A stretch of DNA of 20,941 nucleotides from Pseudomonadota bacterium. Lineage in GTDB: Bacteria > Pseudomonadota > Alphaproteobacteria > Rhizobiales > Hyphomicrobiaceae. Under the pieces are notes generated by a model. It was given only the letters and a program-made list of their open reading frames with translations, did no database searches and was not told the DNA's origin. Made by a program: the position numbers and the translations under genes. Where the stretch lies: positions 1-20,941 of the forward strand of contig JAEYPL010000098.1 in the NCBI GenBank assembly GCA_023410905.1, read 5' to 3'. Positions 14,254-20,625 of the stretch are shown in pieces (position 1 is the first letter of the stretch; every line of letters starts with the position of its first letter).

Positions 14254-15690
14254 ATGGACAAGTCCGTTCATTGGAACGATGCCGGCGCCACCACGGCATC
14301 GAGTTCTGCGACGCCGAAGAGCGAAGCGGAGCTCCTCAAGCTCGAGGACATCTATTGCTCGCACGGCGACACGGTGCACTACACCAATCCGCCGAAGATC
14401 TTCGAGCGCTGCGAAGGCTCGTTCATGTACGACGAGCAGGGCCGCGAGTTCCTCGACATCCAGATGTGGTACTCGGCCGTCAACTTCGGCTACCGCAATC
14501 AGCGAATCAACGACGCCGCGCACCGCCAGCTCGAGCGGCTGCCGCAGGTCGCGTCGCAGTATCTTCACCGCGAGAAGATCGAGCTTGCGGCGATGATCGC
14601 GCAGGACGCAGAGAAGAAGTTCGGCGAGAAGGGCCGTGTGCACTTCAATGTCGGCGGCGCCCAGGCCGTCGAGGACAGCCTCAAGCTCGTGCGCAACTTC
14701 AAGAAGGGCAAGAGCTTGATGTTCGCGTTCGAGGGCGGCTACCACGGCCGCACACTCGGCGCGTCCGCGATCACATCGTCATATCGCTACCGCCGCCGCT
14801 ATGGCCACTTCGGCGAGCGCGCGCAGTTCATCGAGTTCCCGTATCACTTCCGCGGCCCCAAGGGCATGTCGAAGGAGGAGTACGGCGAGATCTGCGTGCA
14901 GAAGTTCGCTCGCCTCTTCGAGAGCGAGTACAACGGCGTATGGGATGCGAAAGTCGGCGAGTCCGAATACGCGGCCTTCTACGTCGAGCCGATCCAAGGT
15001 ACGGGCGGCTACGTCATCCCGCCGCCGAACTTCTTCAAGGGCATCAAGAAGGTTCTCGACGACCACGGCATCCTGCTGGTCGCCGATGAAATCCAGATGG
15101 GCGTCTATCGCACCGGCAAGCTCTGGTCGATTGAGCACTTCGGCGTGAAGCCGGACATCATCGTATTCGGCAAAGCGATCACGAACGGACTCAACCCGCT
15201 CGCCGGTGTGTGGGCGCGTGAGGAGATCATCAATCCGACGATCTTCCCGCCGGGCTCGACGCACTCGACGTTCAACGCGAACCCGATGGGTACCGCGGTG
15301 GCGCTCGAAGTCATGAACATGCTCGGCGAGACCGACTACGAGGCGATGGTCACCGAGAAGGGCAAGTATTTCCTCGAAGGTCTCCGCGATCTTCAGAAGC
15401 GCCACAAGTGCATCGGCGATGTCGACGGCCTCGGCCTCGCGCTGCGCGCCGAAATCTGCGAGCCGCATGACAGCTTCACGCCGTCGAAGCGCCTCGTCGA
15501 TCTGATGGTGGACGAAGGCCTCAAGGGCGACATCGACATCGATGGCCGCAAGTACGGCCTCGTGCTGGATATCGGCGGTTGGTACAAGAACGTAATCACC
15601 CTTGCACCCAGCCTTCATATCTCGAAGAGCGAAATCGATCTGGCCATCCGGCTGCTCGACGCGCTCATGACGCGCGTGACGCGCAACTAG
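14254..15690 (+). CDS. class III PLP-dependent aminotransferase, substrate unknown
   Basis: A 478-residue fold-type I, class III (omega-amino acid) aminotransferase. Visible are the PLP phosphate-binding segment VGGAQAVEDSLKLVRN (most relatives have Glu where this has Gln), the GGYHGRTLGA loop, the cofactor Asp in LLVADEIQMGVYRTGK, the Schiff-base Lys307 in VFGKAITNGLNP, and the dimer-interface STHSTFNANPMG. The N-terminal 35 residues are low in conservation. It starts 4 bp after the HAD phosphatase. Class III enzymes act on acetylornithine, 4-aminobutyrate, diaminobutyrate, polyamines, hopanoid precursors and others, and none can be assigned here. Family is secure, pathway is not. Confidence 0.9.
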   Translation: MDKSVHWNDAGATTASSSATPKSEAELLKLEDIYCSHGDTVHYTNPPKIFERCEGSFMYDEQGREFLDIQMWYSAVNFGYRNQRINDAAHRQLERLPQVASQYLHREKIELAAMIAQDAEKKFGEKGRVHFNVGGAQAVEDSLKLVRNFKKGKSLMFAFEGGYHGRTLGASAITSSYRYRRRYGHFGERAQFIEFPYHFRGPKGMSKEEYGEICVQKFARLFESEYNGVWDAKVGESEYAAFYVEPIQGTGGYVIPPPNFFKGIKKVLDDHGILLVADEIQMGVYRTGKLWSIEHFGVKPDIIVFGKAITNGLNPLAGVWAREEIINPTIFPPGSTHSTFNANPMGTAVALEVMNMLGETDYEAMVTEKGKYFLEGLRDLQKRHKCIGDVDGLGLALRAEICEPHDSFTPSKRLVDLMVDEGLKGDIDIDGRKYGLVLDIGGWYKNVITLAPSLHISKSEIDLAIRLLDALMTRVTRN

Positions 15691-15722
15691 AGGCTCAGTG
15701 AACCGTTAAACGCCAGAGGCGG

Positions 15723-15745
15723 CCGCTCCGGAGTTCAAGGAGCGG
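15723..15745 (+). other. hairpin between the aminotransferase and hydrolase genes
   Basis: CCGCTCC (15723-15729) pairs with GGAGCGG (15739-15745) around a nine-base loop, with no T-run after it. It may be a weak terminator or an RNA processing or stability element that separates the expression levels of the two neighbouring genes. Confidence 0.4.
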
Positions 15746-15811
15746 AGGCCGGACCCGGGGTTGCGAAGGTGGATCCGGCACGCAGATGCCAAAAAGGACA
15801 TGATCTCAATC

Positions 15812-16711
15812 ATGCAGGTAGTTGAGAGTACGGGTAAAGAGATCGCGAGTGACCGGTACGTTTATGACCAGCCGGGATTTGGCGAGAATGGCCGCATCGG
15901 CTTTCTCCTGATCCATGGCCTGGGCGGGACTCCGGTCGAGTTGCGTTTTGCTGCGCAGGGTCTGACCCGCGCCGGCTTCGCTGTGTACTGCCCGCTCCTC
16001 GAGGGGCATGGCGGCACCGAGGCCGAGCTCAACGCAACGACCTGGCAGGACTGGTACGACAGCGTCGTCGCGGCTCACGACGAGCTGCGCGCGCGCTGTG
16101 ACATGGTCATCGTCGGCGGACTGTCGTCCGGCGCACTGCTCGCTCTGCGTCTTGCCGCCGAGCGTCGCGATGAAGTAGCGGCCGCCGTTCTGCTGGCACC
16201 GACGCTCTGGCCGAACGGCTGGGCGGTTCCGCGCGCACTGCGGTTTCTCAAGTACGTGCCGCAGAAGCAGATCGTGAATCTGTTCAACTTCACCGAGGCC
16301 GCACCCTACGGCATCAAAGACGAGCGCATTCGCCAGTTCGCGCTCGACTCGCTGCAGGGCGAAGGCCGCTCGATGAAGGACGTCTTCGGCCGCAGCGGCT
16401 CCATGCTGTGGGAGCTCAAGTCTCTGCGCGGCGCGGTGCGCACGCAGCTTCCGGACGTGAAGCAACCGACGCTCATCTTCCATCCGCGCAACGACGATCA
16501 GGCTGATCTCTCGAATACGACCGAGATCCAGCGTCAGCTCGGTGGTCTCGTGGATGTGGTGGTGCTGGACGACAGCTATCACATGATCACGCTCGACCGT
16601 CAGCGTTCGCTTGTCGTCGATCGCGCCGTCGACTTCGGTCAGCGTCTCGCTGCGAAGCTTCAGCCGCGCACAGAAGTCACGCCCGCCGTCAATCAGCTCG
16701 CCGCCGAGTAA
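15812..16711 (+). CDS. alpha/beta hydrolase, carboxylesterase/monoacylglycerol lipase type
   Basis: A 299-residue soluble alpha/beta hydrolase resembling carboxylesterases of the Est30/EstD kind. It shows the oxyanion segment LLIHGLGGTP, the nucleophile elbow GLSSG (Ser105), the acid in HPRNDD (Asp228 most likely) and the base in DSYHMITLD (His257). An LEGHGG motif after the first strands is typical of this group. Two start codons are close, 15800 and 15812; AAGGA at 15794-15798 is too near the first and somewhat far from the second, so the N-terminus is uncertain by four residues. It lies 121 bp after the aminotransferase on the same strand and converges on znuA. Its natural substrate, an ester or acylglycerol, is unknown. 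Confidence 0.87.
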   Translation: MQVVESTGKEIASDRYVYDQPGFGENGRIGFLLIHGLGGTPVELRFAAQGLTRAGFAVYCPLLEGHGGTEAELNATTWQDWYDSVVAAHDELRARCDMVIVGGLSSGALLALRLAAERRDEVAAAVLLAPTLWPNGWAVPRALRFLKYVPQKQIVNLFNFTEAAPYGIKDERIRQFALDSLQGEGRSMKDVFGRSGSMLWELKSLRGAVRTQLPDVKQPTLIFHPRNDDQADLSNTTEIQRQLGGLVDVVVLDDSYHMITLDRQRSLVVDRAVDFGQRLAAKLQPRTEVTPAVNQLAAE

Positions 16712-16713
16712 AG

Positions 16714-16725
16714 GCGGCGCGCCGC
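16714..16725. other. 12-bp GC palindrome between convergent stop codons
   Basis: GCGGCGCGCCGC is perfectly self-complementary and sits in the 17-bp gap between the hydrolase stop and the znuA stop. It may contribute to bidirectional termination, though there are no T-runs and only a small stem can form within one strand. Confidence 0.25.
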
Positions 16726-16728
16726 GCA

Positions 16729-17694
16729 CTACTCTTTCAGGCACGCATTGAGATCTGTTGCGAGATTGCGCAGCAGCGTCGCGTAGTGCGTCGGCCCTGG
16801 CGTAATTGCAACGCCGAGCGGGTCGAGCACACCGCGCCGCGCATTCGTCTTCTCTGTAATTGTCTTCACAAGCCGCGGCTCGAACTGCGGTTCGGAGAAG
16901 ACGCAAACGGCTTTCAGCTCTCCGATCTTGCGACGTAGCGCAGAGAGCCGACGCGCACTTGGCGCGACTTCGGGGCTGACGGTCACCGAGCCCGCAGCCT
17001 CAAGCCCGAAGCGCTTCTCGAAATACTGATAGGCATCGTGGAAGACGATGAACGGGCGGCCGGCGAGCGGCTTCGTCTTATCGCTGAGCTCGGCCTTCAG
17101 CGTAGACATTTCGCGCTGGAAAGCTTCGGCATTTGTTTTGAAACGCTCCGCCGATGCAGGCTCGGCCTTACCGAGCACATCCGCCATATGCGCGGCGATC
17201 AGCGCGGCGTTGTCGGGGTCGAGATACAGATGGCCGTCCGTGGCGTTCTTGCTGTCGCCATGTGAATGGCCGTGCTTGTGCTTGCTGCCTTTGCCGTGAC
17301 TGTGATCATGGTCGTGATCCTCGAACGTACCGCCGGTGCGCATGGGATGGAGCGTGAGGCCGGACACCTTCTCGAGCGTCACCACTTCCACCGTCTTGGG
17401 CAGCGAGCGGGCGACCTTGATCATGAAGGGCTCGAGACCGTCGGAAACGCGGAAGATCACGCGCGCCGCCGACAGAGCCTTGGCATCCGAGGGCTTGAGG
17501 CTGAAGGTGTGCGGAGAGGCCGTGCCATCAAGCAGCAGCTTCGGCTCCGCGACGCCTGACATGACCGCAGCGGCGATCGAGTGGATCGGCTTGATGGTGG
17601 CGACGACGTTGAGGCTTTCCGCCTGCGTGGCGCTGGCCGTCACACACAGCCCCAAGCCCGTTAGCGCCCCCGCTCCGATGATCGAAAACCGCAT
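16729..17694 (-). CDS. znuA: zinc ABC transporter substrate-binding protein ZnuA
   Basis: Periplasmic high-affinity zinc-binding protein that delivers Zn2+ to the ZnuBC permease. The 321-residue precursor has a signal peptide (cleavage near ATQAE, residue 25) and the cluster A-I fold. Zinc ligands are expected at His62 (SPHTF), His155 (DGHLYLDP), His219 (VFHDAYQYF) and Asp291 (VLDPLG). A histidine/aspartate-rich loop at about residues 126-146 is the hallmark separating zinc binders from manganese-binding relatives. AGGAG seven bases ahead supports the ATG. The promoter carries a Zur operator. No znuB or znuC lies in the window; they must be elsewhere, or further away than usual. Confidence 0.95.
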   Translation of the reverse strand: MRFSIIGAGALTGLGLCVTASATQAESLNVVATIKPIHSIAAAVMSGVAEPKLLLDGTASPHTFSLKPSDAKALSAARVIFRVSDGLEPFMIKVARSLPKTVEVVTLEKVSGLTLHPMRTGGTFEDHDHDHSHGKGSKHKHGHSHGDSKNATDGHLYLDPDNAALIAAHMADVLGKAEPASAERFKTNAEAFQREMSTLKAELSDKTKPLAGRPFIVFHDAYQYFEKRFGLEAAGSVTVSPEVAPSARRLSALRRKIGELKAVCVFSEPQFEPRLVKTITEKTNARRGVLDPLGVAITPGPTHYATLLRNLATDLNACLKE

Positions 17695-17727
17695 TGAACC
17701 ACTCCTGATCTCGTACCTAGTAAACGG

Positions 17728-17756
17728 CTAATAGATGTTATAACATAACTTGTCCA
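17728..17756 (-). promoter_or_regulatory. znuA promoter
   Basis: On the minus strand TGGACA (17756-17751) and TATTAG (17733-17728) are exactly 17 bp apart, predicting a transcript start near 17721, about 27 bases before the znuA ATG. The spacer is filled by the Zur box, so repressor and polymerase would exclude each other. Confidence 0.6.
17735..17751. promoter_or_regulatory. Zur box
   Basis: ATGTTATAACATAACTT contains the inverted repeat GTTAT-N3-ATAAC (17737-17741 and 17745-17749) and agrees with the Zur consensus ATGTTATAnTATAACAT at nearly all positions. Zn-loaded Zur would bind here and shut off znuA when zinc is plentiful. Sequence match and location between -35 and -10 are seen; binding is inferred. 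Confidence 0.75.
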
Positions 17757-17906
17757 GGTACTCTTGGATGCGAAAAGTCGCGTCGCCTTGTGGGCGCGAA
17801 AAATTGGCCGGAGCAGACACGCGAATACCGCCAATTCAGATCACGAACGAGCGCATTTGGGTACAGAGCGTGATCGAACGCGCATCACCATTGGCTCGTT
17901 CGATAC

Positions 17907-17936
17907 TTGACGTCGAAGCGCAGCCGCACATATTAG
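17907..17936 (+). promoter_or_regulatory. promoter of the metX-metW operon
   Basis: TTGACG (17907-17912) and TATTAG (17931-17936) are 18 bp apart, predicting a start near 17943, right at the 5' end of the SAM-II aptamer. That position is what would be expected if the riboswitch opens the transcript. The same -10 hexamer occurs in the divergent znuA promoter. Confidence 0.6.
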
Positions 17937-17943
17937 CTTTGCA

Positions 17944-18002
17944 CTCGTGGTGATTTGGCCGGCCGGCTTGCAGCCACGTTAAATAATTCGCTAAAGAGGC
18001 CG
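17944..18002 (+). ncRNA. SAM-II riboswitch aptamer
   Basis: The RNA senses S-adenosylmethionine and lowers expression of methionine synthesis genes. Helix P1 is CGUGG (17946-17950) with CCACG (17974-17978). Conserved blocks of the family are present in order: UGAUUU (17951-17956), CUUGCAGCC (17967-17975), UUAAAUAAU (17979-17987) and GCUAAAGAGG (17990-17999). GGCC in the loop (17957-17964) can pair with GGCC at 17998-18001 to form the H-type pseudoknot. It lies upstream of metX, the most common target in Alphaproteobacteria. Confidence 0.9.
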
Positions 18003-18007
18003 CGCGC

Positions 18008-18064
18008 ATCCGGAATTCGGTTGAGCACGGCATCGATCGCCGGCCCCGAGTCCGGATTTTTTTT
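18008..18064 (+). terminator. intrinsic terminator between the SAM-II aptamer and metX (attenuator)
   Basis: ATCCGGA (18008-18014) pairs with TCCGGAT (18051-18057), then TCGG (18017-18020) with CCGA (18046-18049), with an inner CGGC/GCCG hairpin (18028-18031 with 18039-18042). Eight T residues follow (18057-18064). It ends 34 bp before the metX start. This strongly suggests control at the level of transcription when SAM is high. GGCCGGCCGG in the aptamer loop (17957-17966) is complementary to CCGGCC at 18040-18045, a possible antiterminator pairing. Confidence 0.8.
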
Positions 18065-18098
18065 GTGTCGGTGGCAGCCGACCGCGCGGAGAGACTGC

Positions 18099-19343
18099 AT
18101 GGCGAGCGTATCGATCGAGCCGCGGCAGAGGCCATCCTCGTCCGATGAGGGAGCGCCCTCCCCCAACGACGTCAAGCAGAGCGCTCTCAGAGAGACTCGG
18201 ACCCCGTCGAGCCCGTTTGTCACGTTCCCCGCGTCCGATCCACTCGCGCTGGACTGCGGCAAAAGCCTCGGACCGTTCACTGTAGCTTATGAAACGATCG
18301 GCACGCTCAATGCAGCCAAATCGAACGCCATCCTCATTTGTCACGCGCTAACGGGCGATCAATACTTCGCCCATACAAACCCCGTCACCCGGAAGGGCGG
18401 GTGGTGGGATCTCATGATCGGCCCCGGCAAGCCGATCGATACCGACCGCTTTTTCGTGATCTGTGCCAACATCCTCGGAGGGTGCCTCGGCTCGACAGGG
18501 CCGGCGTCGATCAATCCGGAGACTGGCAAGCCTTATGGCCTGAGTTTCCCGGTCATCACGATCCGCGACATGGTGCGCGCGCAGGTGCGCCTGATCGATC
18601 ACCTCGGCATCGACAAGCTGTTTGCCGTCGTCGGTGGTTCGATGGGCGGCATGCAAGTGCTGGAATGGACCGCGCACTTCGGCGAGCGCCTGCACTGCGC
18701 AATCCCCATCGCGACAGCGGCGCAGCACACCGCGCAGAACATTGCCTTCCATGAGGTAGGGCGTCAGGCCGTGATGGCCGATCCGGAGTGGGTCGATGGC
18801 CGCTACCTGCTGAACGATCGCGTACCACGGCGCGGCCTCGCGGTCGCGCGCATGGCGGCGCACATCACGTACCTCTCCGAAGCGGCACTGCACGCGAAGT
18901 TCGGCCGCAGTCTGCAGGACCGCGACGCACGCACGTTCTCGTTCAACGCCGATTTCCAAGTCGAAAGCTATCTGCGCCACCAGGGCTCGACGTTCGTCGA
19001 TCGCTTCGATGCGAACAGCTATCTCTACATCACGCGCGCCATGGACTATTTCGATCTCGCTGCCGAGTTCGACGGTGTGCTCGCAAATGCCTTCCGCAAT
19101 ACCAAAGTGCGCTTCTGCGTCGTTTCGTTCACGAGCGACTGGCTTTATCCGACACACGAGAACCGCAAGATCGTGCAGGCGCTGAATGCGGTCGCGGCCA
19201 ACGTGAGCTTCGTCGAGATCGAAAGCGACAAAGGCCACGATGCCTTCCTGCTCGATGAGCCCGTACTCTTCAAAACGATCACCGGCTTCATCAATTCAGC
19301 AGCCGCGCGTCATGGCATCGCTCCGGCAAGGAGCGCGGCCTGA
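18099..19343 (+). CDS. metX: homoserine O-acetyltransferase MetX
   Basis: MetX acylates L-homoserine, committing it to methionine synthesis; the product is then thiolated. The 414-residue protein is an alpha/beta hydrolase-fold transferase with the GGSMGG elbow (nucleophile Ser181), Asp347 in FTSDWLYP and His380 in KGHDAFL. The family segments GGWWDLMIGPGKPIDTDRFFVICANILGGCLGSTGP are intact in the N-terminal half. The ATG at 18099 has GGAGAG six bases upstream; an upstream frame through the terminator was rejected. Some MetX-family enzymes use succinyl-CoA instead of acetyl-CoA, and this cannot be told here. It is controlled by the SAM-II riboswitch and overlaps metW by one base. Confidence 0.95.
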   Translation: MASVSIEPRQRPSSSDEGAPSPNDVKQSALRETRTPSSPFVTFPASDPLALDCGKSLGPFTVAYETIGTLNAAKSNAILICHALTGDQYFAHTNPVTRKGGWWDLMIGPGKPIDTDRFFVICANILGGCLGSTGPASINPETGKPYGLSFPVITIRDMVRAQVRLIDHLGIDKLFAVVGGSMGGMQVLEWTAHFGERLHCAIPIATAAQHTAQNIAFHEVGRQAVMADPEWVDGRYLLNDRVPRRGLAVARMAAHITYLSEAALHAKFGRSLQDRDARTFSFNADFQVESYLRHQGSTFVDRFDANSYLYITRAMDYFDLAAEFDGVLANAFRNTKVRFCVVSFTSDWLYPTHENRKIVQALNAVAANVSFVEIESDKGHDAFLLDEPVLFKTITGFINSAAARHGIAPARSAA

Positions 19344-19996
19344 TGCTTGCCCGTCATGAGGATCAAACAATCCCCCCGCCGCGCGTCGACCATCAGCTGA
19401 TCGCCGGCCTCGTAAAGCCCGGCGCCCGCGTGCTTGATGTCGGCTGCGGCGATGGCGCACTGCTGCAGCTCCTGGCCGACCGCAAGGATGTCGATGCGCG
19501 CGGCGTCGAAATCGATCGCGATCGCGTCAATGCGTGCGTGGCGCGCGGTCTCTCGGTCATCCAAGGCGATGCCGACCAGGATCTCGACGCCTATCCGGAC
19601 GATGCCTTCGATTACGCGATCCTGTCGCTCACGATCCAGGCGACGCGCAACCCGAAGAAGGTGCTCGCTAATCTTCTGCGGATCGGCCGCTACGCCATCG
19701 TCTCCTTCCCAAACTTCGGTCACTGGAAGGTGCGCGCGAAGTTCTTCGCCACAGGCCGGATGCCGGTCACCGAGCACCTGCCCGATACCTGGTACGACAC
19801 ACCCAACGCACACCTCTGCACGATCAAGGACTTCGCCGACCTCTGCCGGCTGGTCGACGCCAAGGTCGAGCGGGCAGTAGCGTTCAACACCTCGGGCCAG
19901 CAGCTCGGCACATGGGTGCGGATGCCGCTGACGATCCATAACCTTCTCGGCGAAAAGGCGGTGTTCCTGCTTTCGCGGCGGCCGGCCAGAAAATAA
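19343..19996 (+). CDS. metW: methionine biosynthesis protein MetW
   Basis: MetW is a methyltransferase-fold protein genetically tied to MetX and needed for full homoserine acyltransferase activity in several bacteria. The 217 residues include the SAM-binding-type motif LDVGCGDG (31-38), GVEIDRDRV, the strand YAILSLTIQATRNPKKVL, and the family-specific YAIVSFPNFGHWKVRAKFFATGRMPVTEHLP block (about 111-140). Its ATG overlaps the metX stop as TGATG, and AAGGAG lies nine bases ahead, so translation is coupled. It shares the SAM-II-controlled transcript with metX. Identity is clear; how it helps MetX is less certain. Confidence 0.94.
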   Translation: MLARHEDQTIPPPRVDHQLIAGLVKPGARVLDVGCGDGALLQLLADRKDVDARGVEIDRDRVNACVARGLSVIQGDADQDLDAYPDDAFDYAILSLTIQATRNPKKVLANLLRIGRYAIVSFPNFGHWKVRAKFFATGRMPVTEHLPDTWYDTPNAHLCTIKDFADLCRLVDAKVERAVAFNTSGQQLGTWVRMPLTIHNLLGEKAVFLLSRRPARK

Positions 19997-20050
19997 GTCC
20001 GGTCGCGTCATTTCTTTCGAAATTGTTGCCGGGAGCGGCGCTATCCGGAA

Positions 20051-20073
20051 GTCGTTTACCAAGTGGTAACGAC
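20051..20073. other. inverted repeat between metW and groES
   Basis: GTCGTTTACC (20051-20060), AAGT, GGTAACGAC (20065-20073): nine base pairs with a single bulged T. The core TTACCA-AG-TGGTAA is a perfect palindrome. There is no T-run, so it may be a weak metW terminator or an operator about 60 bp upstream of the groES promoter. Confidence 0.4.
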
Positions 20074-20131
20074 GCCTCGGTCAGATTCTCGCCACGGAAC
20101 TCTGGGCGTCACAAAATCGGCGGCAAAAACC

Positions 20132-20160
20132 TTGACAGAGCGCACGCTGGAGAATACCTC
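20132..20160 (+). promoter_or_regulatory. groESL promoter
   Basis: A perfect -35 TTGACA (20132-20137) is followed after 17 bp by TACCTC (20155-20160), a weak -10. The CTTGACA context would also suit a heat-shock sigma factor (RpoH) promoter of Alphaproteobacteria. The predicted start is just ahead of the CIRCE element. Confidence 0.55.
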
Positions 20161-20172
20161 CTGCGGCAGTGG

Positions 20173-20199
20173 CTGGCACTCTCGATTTACGAGTGCTAA
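20173..20199 (+). promoter_or_regulatory. CIRCE element (HrcA operator)
   Basis: Right arm GAGTGCTAA (20191-20199) is perfect and left arm CTGGCACTC (20173-20181) matches TTAGCACTC at seven of nine positions, with the canonical nine-base spacer. It lies directly downstream of the groESL promoter, so HrcA would repress groESL until heat stress. Confidence 0.85.
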
Positions 20200-20268
20200 C
20201 AGCCGCCGGCGACCGCACCCCGCGGCTCCCCAAATCAGAGCAAAAACCCAATCCGGAGCAGGCCCTCC

Positions 20269-20559
20269 ATGAAGTTCCGCCCCCTTCACGACCGCGTGGT
20301 CGTGCGCCGTACCGACAGCGAGACCAAAACCGCTGGCGGCATCATCATTCCCGACACCGCAGCCGAGAAGCCCCAGCAGGGCGAGGTCGTTGCGGTCGGC
20401 CCCGGCGCCCGCGACGAGAGCGGCAAGCTCGTGGCCCTCGACGTCAAGAAGGGCGACAAGGTGCTGTTCGGCAAGTGGTCGGGCACCGAGGTCAAGATCG
20501 ACGGCAAGGAGCTGCTGATCATGAAGGAGAGCGACATCATGGGCGTGCTCGACAAGTAA
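20269..20559 (+). CDS. groES: co-chaperonin GroES
   Basis: GroES forms the heptameric lid of the GroEL folding chamber in the cytoplasm. The 96-residue protein has the full family length. It starts MKFRPLHDRVVVRR, has the mobile loop that contacts GroEL (SETKTAGGIIIPDTA, about residues 17-31) and ends with the DIMGVLDK strand. GGAG ten bases ahead of the ATG serves as ribosome-binding site. It is first in the operon and followed by groEL 66 bp later, under the promoter and CIRCE element just upstream. Assignment is secure. Confidence 0.97.
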   Translation: MKFRPLHDRVVVRRTDSETKTAGGIIIPDTAAEKPQQGEVVAVGPGARDESGKLVALDVKKGDKVLFGKWSGTEVKIDGKELLIMKESDIMGVLDK

Positions 20560-20625
20560 TCGAGCCGAGCCCCGTCGCTTCTTTCAGAGAACGAAATTCC
20601 TCCTACTCCATCAGGAACCCTGCAC

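Noticed and set aside
14779..15618. Minus-strand frame of about 280 codons opposite the aminotransferase
   Set aside because: It is a codon-bias shadow; the plus strand holds all the PLP enzyme motifs in one frame.
15806..16906. Minus-strand frame of about 366 codons spanning the alpha/beta hydrolase and the end of znuA
   Set aside because: It overlaps two well-supported genes, has low-complexity Arg/Glu/His content and shows no domain.
17955..18098. N-terminal extension of MetX by 48 codons
   Set aside because: The extension would translate the riboswitch and the terminator with its poly-T run; the ATG at 18099 has a proper ribosome-binding site and gives the normal length.
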